DNA of 64,000 bases from positions 1-64,000 of the forward strand of contig JBOGKM010000115.1 in NCBI GenBank assembly GCA_050747745.1, read 5' to 3'. Origin of the DNA: SCQP01 sp050747745. GTDB taxonomy: Bacteria > Acidobacteriota > Terriglobia > Terriglobales > SCQP01. The notes under the pieces were generated by a model. That model worked only from the letters and a program-made list of their open reading frames with translations. It searched no databases and was not told the origin of the DNA. Numbering within the stretch: position 1 is the first letter of the stretch; every line of letters starts with the position of its first letter. Both the position numbers and the translations under genes were made by a program. This document shows, in pieces, positions 18,491-25,441 of the stretch.

Positions 18491-19578
18491 GCCTGCCGGG
18501 ACGCACGCCGCCGCACGCGCCGGGCGCGGTAGTTCATAGCCATGGCGGTGGTGTAGGTGGTGATCTCGGCCAAATGCTCGGCCGCGCGCGCCCCATCCGC
18601 CTGCAGTTGCAGGCGCCGCAATCGGGTTTCCATGGCTTCCATAAGATTTCTCACCAGCGGACGCGGCACCCCGGTCCAGTACGCCACTTTGTCGGTGATG
18701 ATCTTGCGCTGCTCGCCGACCAGGCCCGCGGCGGGACGCAAACCCCGTCGCTGGCGCAGAGGCACGTTGAAGATATCGGCCAAATCCGCGTCCAACGTGA
18801 ACGCGCCGGCCGGTGCAGCCTCCCCGTCGGCCAGCACCTGGCCCCATTCCGCCACGACGCGCCGCTGCTCCAGTTCCTGTTCCTCGTGGGCACGCCGGAA
18901 AAACTCCCCCACCGTCTGCTCCATCTCCGCCGCTGTGATATCGGTGCGGCCCCGCGCCTGCAGCGGCGCGGCCCCGCGCAGGGCGCGCGCGGTACGATCC
19001 ACATAGCGCAGTTTACGCAACGCGCCCCAGGCGCGGTATTTTCGCCGCCAGCCTGAACCCGGCGTCAGCCACACCGCAAAAGTTTCGGCGAAATCCTCGT
19101 CGGGATGCTTCTGCGCGTACCAGCCGGCGATGTGGCGCACATAGTCGCGCGAAAACATGACCGGCGCGTAATGCTCGCGGTAAGCGCGGCGATAAGGGCC
19201 GAACCGCTGCCGCCATTCCGGCGACCGATAGAGACGGTAAGCATAGTTGAAAGCGTGCCCGGCCTCATGGCGCAGGTACATCAGGATTTCGCGCTCGCTC
19301 TCGAGGTCGTTGGTCTCGCGCTCCAGCCACGCCAGCCGCTCGTCGGCGAGATAGAAGGGAATGCCGATTACGGGCTCGCCTGACGGGCAGCCCCATTCAT
19401 CACTCAGGTAACAGCGCGGACGAAACTGGCTCAGCCCCCTGCGATCCAGCTCGCGGTACAGCCGCGCCACCAGTCCCTCCAGCCGCGACCCCTCCAGCTT
19501 CAGATCCAGGGCGCAAATCGGCAGGGAAAGAATGGCTGCCACTTCCGGCGGCGCCTGGAGGAGAACAGAATCAGACAC
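18487..19578 (-). CDS. Putative zinc metallopeptidase (HEAGH), partner of the ATP-grasp enzyme
   Basis: 363 residues without signal peptide. The zinc motif H104-E105-A-G-H108 lies in EILMYLRHEAGHAFNYA, and DFAETFAVW (about 162-170) offers an acidic third ligand, as in gluzincin-type peptidases. The C-terminal half is helical, charged and of unknown role. The family is usually annotated as putative zinc-binding metallopeptidase. Coupling to an ATP-grasp ligase suggests a peptide that is made or modified and then cleaved, but this is inference. Confidence 0.75.
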   Translation of the reverse strand: MSDSVLLQAPPEVAAILSLPICALDLKLEGSRLEGLVARLYRELDRRGLSQFRPRCYLSDEWGCPSGEPVIGIPFYLADERLAWLERETNDLESEREILMYLRHEAGHAFNYAYRLYRSPEWRQRFGPYRRAYREHYAPVMFSRDYVRHIAGWYAQKHPDEDFAETFAVWLTPGSGWRRKYRAWGALRKLRYVDRTARALRGAAPLQARGRTDITAAEMEQTVGEFFRRAHEEQELEQRRVVAEWGQVLADGEAAPAGAFTLDADLADIFNVPLRQRRGLRPAAGLVGEQRKIITDKVAYWTGVPRPLVRNLMEAMETRLRRLQLQADGARAAEHLAEITTYTTAMAMNYRARRVRRRASRQA

Positions 19579-19677
19579 AAAGATCTATCGCCCGGCGGCG
19601 CCATGGGCATGAGCGGGGATTGACATATTGATGTCTTGCCCGCGTTGGCTGAGGCAGCAGCCCAAATTCGACAAACA

Positions 19678-20118
19678 CTAGCGGGGCAGTGGGATGGTGA
19701 AGCGCTTGCCCTTTTGGCCGACTTGGAAGACCAGCACTTCGGCGGTTTCGGTTTTGCTCAGGTTGCGGAAGATCTTGTGCTCGTGCATGGGCGGCTCGTA
19801 GAAGTACTGGCCCTGGCGATAGGTGCGCGGCGGTTGGGGTTCCACCTGATTCTCAATTTCGCCCTTGAGAATGTAGGCGAACACCGGGCCGGTGTGTTCG
19901 TGTGGATGGCTGTGGTTGCCGGGCGGCAGCGTCAAGGTAATCACGCTCACTTCGGCATCGGGCATGGGCGCGAGCGGTTCCTGCATCAACGTCTGGACGG
20001 GCGTGCCCTGAGCCCGCGGACGGCTCGTTTGCATCGCCTCCGCCGGCAGGGCCAGCGGCAGCGCCAGCAGGGCAGCGGCGGCGGAGACCAGCGCCGCACC
20101 AGCTTCACGACGATTCAT
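19678..20118 (-). CDS. Exported cupin-domain protein
   Basis: 146 residues: an N-terminal signal peptide (about 1-28, LLALPLALPAEA) then a single cupin barrel. PPGNHSHPHEHTGPVFAYI supplies three to four candidate metal-binding His residues, and the second motif is EPPMHEHKIFRN. The start at 20118 has a strong GGAGGTAACGAA ribosome site within the end of the DUF3179 gene and overlaps it by 4 bp. Enzymatic role unknown; possibly an oxygenase, isomerase or sensor. The pairing with the DUF3179 protein implies a shared periplasmic function. Confidence 0.8.
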   Translation of the reverse strand: MNRREAGAALVSAAAALLALPLALPAEAMQTSRPRAQGTPVQTLMQEPLAPMPDAEVSVITLTLPPGNHSHPHEHTGPVFAYILKGEIENQVEPQPPRTYRQGQYFYEPPMHEHKIFRNLSKTETAEVLVFQVGQKGKRFTIPLPR

Positions 20119-21113
20119 TTCGTTACCTCCTTGTAGAGCCCCTTATAGAGCAATGTTCCAGGATGAAATTCCGACCAGGCGAACCAGAATTCCGGTTCGA
20201 GAATAATGGCGTGAAGCTTCCTGCCTTTCCACTCCCCCGCCAGGCAGAGGCCGTAAGCGTTCCAGAGCGAATGGGTTTCCAGATCGCGCAAGCGATCGGC
20301 CGCGGCGTCAGCCGCCTCAAAGCGCAGCCGCTCGTTGCCGATGCGGGCCACAAAGGCCGTGGTCGTATCCGAAGCCGGCTGATGCACCATCAGCACCGGC
20401 ACGCCGCCGACGCGATCGTTGAGCACGTGGACGCGGTTCAGGGCCGCCACTTCGTACGCCTTATCTACTCCTCCGACTTCCAGCCCCACCACCGTCATTC
20501 GCGGCGGCAGCCGGTTGTCGTGGCCAAACGCGCCTTTTGCGGGTGGCCCGGCGCCGCCGGTTATTCCTTGTGCCAGAATCCGGTTCATCGCGCCCAGGCG
20601 TGCCGTATAGCCCGGCAGCGGCTTTAAAACCAACGTCTTCGGATGCAGTTTTTTCCAGGCGCCCCAAGTCGTGAGCAGGAACGGATACAGCTGCAGCGTG
20701 GCGCCGCGCAGCGGGCCGGAAATGGCGGTCGCCGTGGATTGTTGCCAGCGGCTGCCGGTCTCCCGGTCGCGGAACACCTCGTTGCCGCCGACGATGCCGC
20801 CGGTATCAAAATGCAGAATCCTGCCTTTCGCCTCGGCCCTGAACACGAGGGCCGTGTTGCAATAGCTTCACCAGGTGACGGTAATCGGGCCGTCCGGCAT
20901 GCGGTCTTCCACGACCCCATGCTGCGCCACAATCGCGGCGGGATAGGCTTTGGCCACGCCGCCGCTGGCCACACCAATCAGCAGGTTTGAGGTCTGCAGA
21001 AACTTCGCCTGCGCTGCGGTAACAAACGCGGGGTGGTCAATCGGTGTAAACGACAGATGCGCCTGCGCCATCAGCGCGCTCGCCAGGCAAAGCGTCAGCC
21101 ACGCAAGCTTCAC
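20115..21113 (-). CDS. DUF3179 protein with in-frame UGA at the CxxC position (candidate selenoprotein)
   Basis: Read through, the frame gives 332 residues: signal peptide (VKLAWLTLCLASALMAQA from GTG 21113), then DUF3179. The N-terminal part (LIGVASGGVAKAYPAAIV, GPITVTW) and C-terminal part (SYCNTALVFRAEAKG, HFDTGGIVGGNEVF, LTTWGAWKKLHP) are in the same frame, separated only by TGA at 20870-20868 (residue 82). The family consensus here is VTYCPLCxSALVF, so the UGA sits exactly at the first Cys of CxxC, giving U-x-x-C. Nothing else in the 250 downstream codons is damaged, and a SECIS-like hairpin follows. The alternative is a fresh nonsense mutation. The start is uncertain, with no clear ribosome site. 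Function of DUF3179 is unknown; a periplasmic redox role is inferred. Confidence 0.6.
20834..20854 (-). promoter_or_regulatory. Putative bacterial SECIS element
   Basis: On the minus strand, 13 nt after the UGA, a perfect 7-bp stem CGGCCCT/AGGGCCG encloses the loop CGTGTTC, which contains the GU pair seen in SelB-bound SECIS loops. In E. coli fdhF the upper stem-loop begins about 11 nt after the UGA, so spacing and size fit. Covariation in homologues has not been tested. Confidence 0.5.
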
Positions 21114-21159
21114 CAGCCCAGTATGACTCAGCGCGGAACCGGCAACGAGTTCAAAAGAA

Positions 21160-22279
21160 CGTGGAAGTCGCGTGGAAGTCCGGACGGCCCAATGGGACCC
21201 GGCGCACGGTGGGGGTACACCGTCGTTCGACTGGCAGCGGCGAGCCGAGTTGCAACGTGGCGGGATCAAACGGCGCGCGCCACGGGCTGCACCGGGGTGG
21301 CAAGCGCTGGTATTTTTCCCTCCGCATCGGCGGCAGGCGACGCGAGTTTGCCACCGGCACGGAATCGTTACGGTGAACTATTACCTCCGGCACTGCGGCC
21401 AGCTTGCCGACAGCCTGGGCAACATCACGCTGGGGGCAATCACGGCAGACGTGATCGCCAGCTACCAGCAGAAGCGGATGTCTGCCGGCGCCAGCCCGCG
21501 CACGGTCAACATGGAAGTGGGGACGTTGCGCAGCGTCATGATCCACGCCCGGCTGTGGGCCAACATTGCCCCGGACGTTCACATGCTGCGCGAGCCTGCC
21601 CCGCCCGGCGTGGCCATCACGCACGAGCAGGAAGAGGTGTTGTTGGCCGCCTGCGCGGCATCGCGTTCGCCATCGCTGTACACGTTCATCGTGCTGGCGA
21701 TTGAAACCGGCACGCGCCGTGGCGTAATTCGGACCCTGCAATGGAAGCGCGTAGACTTCGCCAACCGTTGCCTTACGTGGGGTAAGGACAAAACCCCGGC
21801 GGGCACCGGCCGCGTGGTTCCGCTCAGCGCCCGCGCCGTGGCGGTTCTCACGGATTGGGCTGCGCAGTTCCCTGCCTGCCAGCCTGGTCATTTCGTGTTT
21901 CCCACCATGTCGGTGGGCGGAAGCGGCATGCGCGGGACACAGTGCGCGCGGCAGGCGGCCTGCTTCGTCGGCGGCATCGTCTATGACGTGGACCCCGCCC
22001 GGCCCATCGGCGGCGTAACCTCGGCATGGGAAGCCGCGCGGGAGCGCGCCGGGTTGCGCATCCGCATCCACGATTGCCGCCACCTGGCGGCCAGCCGGAT
22101 GCTCGATGCCGGGGTGCCGATCGCCTAGGTGGCTCGCATTCTCGGCTGGGCGCCGTCCCACCATGGTGCACATGTCGGCCCGCTACGGCCACTTTCGGCT
22201 GGAGGAACTGCGCGAGGCCGTGGAGACGATCAGCGCCCGGCCCGAAGCTGCGCCGGAGCAGCCCGCCACCGTCCTGTAG
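21160..22279 (+). pseudogene. Decayed tyrosine recombinase (phage/island integrase)
   Basis: Remains of a site-specific integrase spread over different frames. The N-terminal piece KRWYFSLRIGGRRREFATG (about 21300-21360) is out of frame with the SAM-like and catalytic domains (from about 21380: LGNITLGAITADVIASYQQ, TGTRRGVIRTLQWKRVD, IHDCRHLAASRMLDAG). Near the 3' end there is a premature TAG (22126-22128) and an extra C near 22158, after which the catalytic-Tyr segment MSARYGHF resumes in another frame up to TAG 22277-22279. It lies beside the 3' end of tRNA-Arg, the usual integration site of such elements. No further island genes remain. Confidence 0.85.
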
Positions 22280-22366
22280 GCGTGGACGAAACGCGATCCG
22301 CGTGGAACAAAGCGTGGAAGTGTCGGCTGCTACGGAGCGGACTTTCCCGTAACCGCTTGATTTTAT

Positions 22367-22444
22367 TGGCGGGCGCGGCAGGATTCGAACCTGCGACCGT
22401 CGGCTTAGAAGGCCGATGCTCTGGTCCAACTGAGCTACGCGCCC
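22367..22444 (-). tRNA. tRNA-Arg (anticodon UCU), CCA encoded
   Basis: The minus strand folds into a standard cloverleaf. The acceptor stem GGGCGCG pairs with CGCGCCC, the D-arm is GCTC...GAGC, the anticodon stem is TCGGC/GCCGA around loop CTTCTAA (anticodon TCT), and the T-arm is GCAGG-TTCGAAT-CCTGC. The discriminator G is followed by an encoded CCA (22369-22367). The adjacent integrase remnant implies that its 3' end served as an attachment site. Confidence 0.95.
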
Positions 22445-22454
22445 GCGCGCCTCC

Positions 22455-22460
22455 ATTATA
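22455..22460 (-). promoter_or_regulatory. -10 box of the tRNA-Arg promoter
   Basis: On the minus strand a perfect TATAAT lies 10 bp upstream of the mature tRNA 5' end, consistent with a very short leader. The -35 region (around GTCTGC, 17-18 bp upstream) is a poor match. Confidence 0.5.
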
Positions 22461-22555
22461 GGGGTCGTGGCCGGTGGCGCAGACGGTGCGCTTGGTGGCG
22501 CGTCACGGCGTTCGTCCAACTGCGAACTACAAAATAACCGTGCGTAAATAGACGC

Positions 22556-23488
22556 ATGGACATCTGGTTTTCGCGCCCCGAAGTTGATGGCTTCGCGGGC
22601 CTGCGCGCGGGCTGGCGGCTGGTCATCTTTGCCGCCATCGCCGGCAGCGTGCCCGGTCTACTGGTGACTGCCGCCTCGCTGGCGGCGCACAACCCCGGCG
22701 CGCGCCACGCTGCTACCGCCTCCGCCATGGCGCTGTCTCCCTGGGCCACGCTGGGCAGCGAGACCTTCCTGTTTTTCTGGATGGTGTTTGCCACCTGGAT
22801 TATGTCGCGCCTCGAGCGCCGTCCCTTCGGCTACTACGGCCTGCCCGGACGCGGAGCTTTTGGCCGCCAGTTCTGGAGCGGGGTGCTTTGGGGCGTGGTG
22901 GCGCTCAGCGTGCTGCTGGTGCTGATCTTTTTCAGCGGCGACTTCAACTTTGGCCAGCTGGTGCTGCACGGCGCGGCCATTCCGCGCTTCGGTCTCGAAT
23001 GGGCGCTGTCGTTTCTGGCAGTCGGGTTTTTCGAGGAGTTCACCTTCCGCGGCTACGCCCTGACCACGTTCACCCAGGGCGCCGGCTTTTGGACGGCGGC
23101 GGCCGTTCTCTCCGCCCTGTTCGGCGGCATTCACCTTTCCAACCACGGCGAAGGCTGGATCGGCGCGCTCAGCGCCGCTCTCCTCGGCCTGTTTTTCTGC
23201 TTCACCTGGAAGCGTACGGGCAGCTTGTGGTTCGCCGTCGGCACGCACGCCGCCTGGGATTTTTGTGAAAGCTTCGTTTACGGCGTTCCCGATAGCGGCA
23301 ACATCAGCCGCGGCCGTCTGCTCAAGCAGCTCTTCCACGGCTCACACTGGATTACCGGCGGCAGCATCGGCCCCGAGGGCAGCCTGTGGGTGTTCCTCAT
23401 CCTCGCCCTGCTGTTCGCCGCGTTTGCCGTCCTTTATCCGGCGCGCCAATCCGCTCCCGCCGACGAGCCGGTCCGTTCCGAGCTGTAA
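22556..23488 (+). CDS. CPBP-family intramembrane metalloprotease
   Basis: 310 residues with about eight transmembrane helices. The CPBP/Abi motifs are present: EEFTFRGY (EExxxR, about residues 160-167), FGGIHLSNHG and GTHAAWDF, supplying the Glu/His ligands of the membrane-embedded active site. Relatives process prenylated proteins or protect against bacteriocins; the role here is unknown. It lies between tRNA-Arg and the division cluster and has its own start at ATG 22556. Confidence 0.88.
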   Translation: MDIWFSRPEVDGFAGLRAGWRLVIFAAIAGSVPGLLVTAASLAAHNPGARHAATASAMALSPWATLGSETFLFFWMVFATWIMSRLERRPFGYYGLPGRGAFGRQFWSGVLWGVVALSVLLVLIFFSGDFNFGQLVLHGAAIPRFGLEWALSFLAVGFFEEFTFRGYALTTFTQGAGFWTAAAVLSALFGGIHLSNHGEGWIGALSAALLGLFFCFTWKRTGSLWFAVGTHAAWDFCESFVYGVPDSGNISRGRLLKQLFHGSHWITGGSIGPEGSLWVFLILALLFAAFAVLYPARQSAPADEPVRSEL

Positions 23489-23542
23489 CCGGCCCGCCTT
23501 CGTTTTCTCTTCGCGTAACGATTCGAATACTCACTTTTTTTC

Positions 23543-23571
23543 TTGGCTCAGCCGCCTTCTCGCTCTAATAT
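23543..23571 (+). promoter_or_regulatory. Sigma-70-type promoter of the mraZ/division cluster
   Basis: TTGGCT (23543-23548), a 17-bp spacer, then TAATAT (23566-23571). The spacing is ideal and transcription would start within the MraZ operator repeats. An AT-rich stretch (ACTCACTTTTTTTC) lies just upstream. Confidence 0.7.
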
Positions 23572-23607
23572 GTGGGCAGTAGTGGTCGCTAGTGGTAATT
23601 TGTGGGC
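23572..23607 (+). promoter_or_regulatory. MraZ operator: four GTGG repeats at exact 10-bp spacing
   Basis: GTGGGC, GTGGTC, GTGGTA and GTGGGC begin at 23572, 23582, 23592 and 23602. MraZ is known to bind direct TGGGN repeats separated by 5 nt, one helical turn apart, near its own promoter. The repeats start immediately after the -10 box, so bound MraZ would block initiation. This implies autoregulation of the whole cluster. Confidence 0.8.
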
Positions 23608-23616
23608 AAAAGACCG

Positions 23617-24060
23617 ATGTTGCGTGGCAATTATCCAGCGCGTGTGGACGAGAAGGGGCGGCTCAAGCTCCCGACCGAGTTCCGCGCGCAACTAGATGAG
23701 GTCAATGCCGACCACCGCTTCTACATCACCAGCTTCGATGGCACGCAGGCGCGGGTTTATCCCATGCCGGTGTGGGAGGCGATCGAGGAGAAGCTGGCGG
23801 CGCTGCCCTCGATGCATCCGACCAAGCAGAAATTGCTGAGCCGGACGAACTATTACGGGCAGGTGGTGGAGATGGACGCGCAGGGGCGGTTGCTGATGCC
23901 CTCGGTGTTGCGGGAGTCGGCGGAAATGATCGGCGATGTGGCCGTGCTGGGGTATTTGCAATACCTCGAAGTCTGGAATGAACAGCGGTTGCTGGCGGAG
24001 ATGAAGGCCAAGGCGTTCAGCGACGAAGACAAGCAGACGCTGGCTGATCTGGGGATTTAG
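23617..24060 (+). CDS. mraZ: Transcriptional regulator MraZ
   Basis: 147 residues from ATG 23617 (MLRGNYPARVDEKGRLKLP, the typical MraZ opening). A GTG 15 bp earlier lies inside the fourth operator repeat and is less likely. Two AbrB-like SpoVT repeats are seen, the second with YYGQVVEMDAQGRLLMP. MraZ forms ring oligomers and represses the division and cell-wall operon through repeated TGGGN boxes; such boxes precede this gene. Confidence 0.93.
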   Translation: MLRGNYPARVDEKGRLKLPTEFRAQLDEVNADHRFYITSFDGTQARVYPMPVWEAIEEKLAALPSMHPTKQKLLSRTNYYGQVVEMDAQGRLLMPSVLRESAEMIGDVAVLGYLQYLEVWNEQRLLAEMKAKAFSDEDKQTLADLGI

Positions 24061-24066
24061 GTAAGC

Positions 24067-25005
24067 GTGGTCGAAGCGGGACACGTTCCGGTCATGGCGG
24101 AAGAACTGGTGGAGTATTTGGCGCCGCGGCGCGGTGGAGTTTACTTGGATTGCACTTTAGGAGCGGGAGGACACAGCGTGAGCGTGGCGCAGGCCATGAG
24201 CGGCGGCCGATTGCTGGGCTGCGACAAGGATGCGGCCGCGCTGGCGCAAGCGCGCACCGCGATGACGGCGGCTCCGGCCGAGGTGGCGTTCGCGACCTGG
24301 CAGGGGGATTTCGCCGAGGCGCGCGAGCACTGGCGGGCGCAGGGCATCGAGCAGGTGGACGGAGTGTTCGCCGACCTGGGCATGAGCTCGATGCAGTTGG
24401 CCGATGCCGCGCGCGGATTCAGTTTTGCCGCCGACGGGCCGCTGGACATGAGGATGGATCCTCGCCAGCCGCTGACGGCGGAACAGGTGGTCAATCAGTT
24501 CGACGAGCGCAGGCTCGCCGACCTGATTTTCCAATACGGAGAAGAGAGGAGGTCGCGGAGAATTGCCAGAGCCATTGTCCGGTCGCGGCCGCTGCTCAGC
24601 ACCCGCCACTTGGCGGAGCTGGTGGCGGCCGTGACCCGGCCAATGAAATCGGCCGCGCGCGGACGGACAGGCCGGGGCCTGCATCCGGCGACGCGTACCT
24701 TTCAGGCGCTGCGCATCTTCGTGAACGCCGAGCTGGACTCTCTGACCCGCTTGTTGGCGGCGCTGCCGGACTGGCTGCGGCCGGGCGGACGCGCCGTGAT
24801 CATCGCCTTCCATTCGTTGGAGGACCGGCCGGTGAAGCAAAGCTTCCGCGCCGGCGCGCGGCAGGGATGGTATGAGCTGTTGACCCCGCACACGGTGCGG
24901 CCGCGGCCCGAGGAATTGGCGCGCAATCCGCGGGCGCGTAGCGCCCGGCTGCGGGCGGTGCGGAGACTGGAGGCGCATGGAAATTTACTTCCGGCAGCAA
25001 ATTGA
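24067..25005 (+). CDS. rsmH: 16S rRNA (cytosine-1402-N4)-methyltransferase
   Basis: 312 residues starting at GTG 24067. It has HVPVMAEELVEYL, the SAM-binding YLDCTLGAGGHS, FADLGMSSMQL and C-terminal AFHSLEDRPVKQ motifs of RsmH/MraW. It methylates C1402 in the ribosomal P site. It is second in the division cluster, 6 bp after mraZ, and overlaps ftsL by 29 bp. Confidence 0.95.
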   Translation: MVEAGHVPVMAEELVEYLAPRRGGVYLDCTLGAGGHSVSVAQAMSGGRLLGCDKDAAALAQARTAMTAAPAEVAFATWQGDFAEAREHWRAQGIEQVDGVFADLGMSSMQLADAARGFSFAADGPLDMRMDPRQPLTAEQVVNQFDERRLADLIFQYGEERRSRRIARAIVRSRPLLSTRHLAELVAAVTRPMKSAARGRTGRGLHPATRTFQALRIFVNAELDSLTRLLAALPDWLRPGGRAVIIAFHSLEDRPVKQSFRAGARQGWYELLTPHTVRPRPEELARNPRARSARLRAVRRLEAHGNLLPAAN

Positions 25006-25357
25006 CAACTCGCGGGTGGTGCGCGTGGCGGATCCGCGCCGGCGGCACGAGCAGCGCTTCTGCCTGCTGGCGGTGGTGGCGCTGTTTTTGTTCGGCTTCG
25101 GCTACTCCTGGATGCGCTTTGCCACGGTGCGCCTGGGCTACGAACTGCAAAGCGCGCGCCAGCAGGAAGCGCGGCTGGAGCAGTGGAACCGCGGCCTGGA
25201 ACTGCAGCAGGCGGCGCTGGATGGGCCGCAGCGCATTTACGGCCTGGCCCACGCGCGCTTCGGCTTGGCCGCCGCCCTGCCCGGGCAGGTGCTGGCCCTG
25301 GAGGTGGCGCCGGTGCAGCCGGCGACGCCGCCGCCGGTGGTGGCCTCGCTGCACTAG
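24977..25357 (+). CDS. ftsL: Cell division protein FtsL-like
   Basis: 126 residues: a short basic cytoplasmic tail, one transmembrane helix (about 31-46, LAVVALFLFGFGYSWM) and a periplasmic coiled-coil-like stretch (ELQSARQQEARLEQWNRGLELQQAAL), ending in a Pro/Ala tail. Sequence conservation of FtsL is low; topology plus position between rsmH and ftsI make the call. It would join the FtsQLB subcomplex that activates FtsWI. Confidence 0.8.
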   Translation: MEIYFRQQIDNSRVVRVADPRRRHEQRFCLLAVVALFLFGFGYSWMRFATVRLGYELQSARQQEARLEQWNRGLELQQAALDGPQRIYGLAHARFGLAAALPGQVLALEVAPVQPATPPPVVASLH

Positions 25358-25363
25358 ACGGAA

Positions 25364-25439
25364 GCTATTAGCTATTAGCTGTTAGCTTTTAGCCACGGCA
25401 GCGGCGCCCGCTAATAGCTAACAGCTAATAGCTAATAGC
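25364..25439. repeat. 30-bp inverted repeat (GCTATTA-type) abutting the ftsI start codon
   Basis: The left arm 25364-25393 and right arm 25410-25439 are complementary over 30 bp with one mismatch (23 bp perfect), around a 16-nt GC-rich loop. Each arm is built from about four tandem GCTA(T/A)TA-like 7-bp units. Its AT-rich composition is alien to the surrounding genes. It fills the ftsL-ftsI gap and ends 2 bp before the ftsI GTG, leaving no Shine-Dalgarno. It could be a dispersed palindromic repeat or an RNA hairpin controlling ftsI. Confidence 0.85.
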
Positions 25440-25441
25440 CC

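Noticed and set aside
19608..19640. GACATATTGATGTC inverted repeat as promoter/operator of the metallopeptidase gene
   Set aside because: Only a 5-bp stem and no convincing -35/-10 pair around it; too weak to call.
20115..20846. Short stand-alone gene starting at GTG 20846
   Set aside because: That GTG is simply an internal Val codon of DUF3179; the sequence upstream, past the UGA, continues the same domain in the same frame, so the two open pieces are one gene.
21114..22370. Direct repeat of the tRNA 3' end as attL/attR
   Set aside because: I could not find a second copy of the tRNA 3' sequence (around TTCGAA) on the far side of the integrase remnant.
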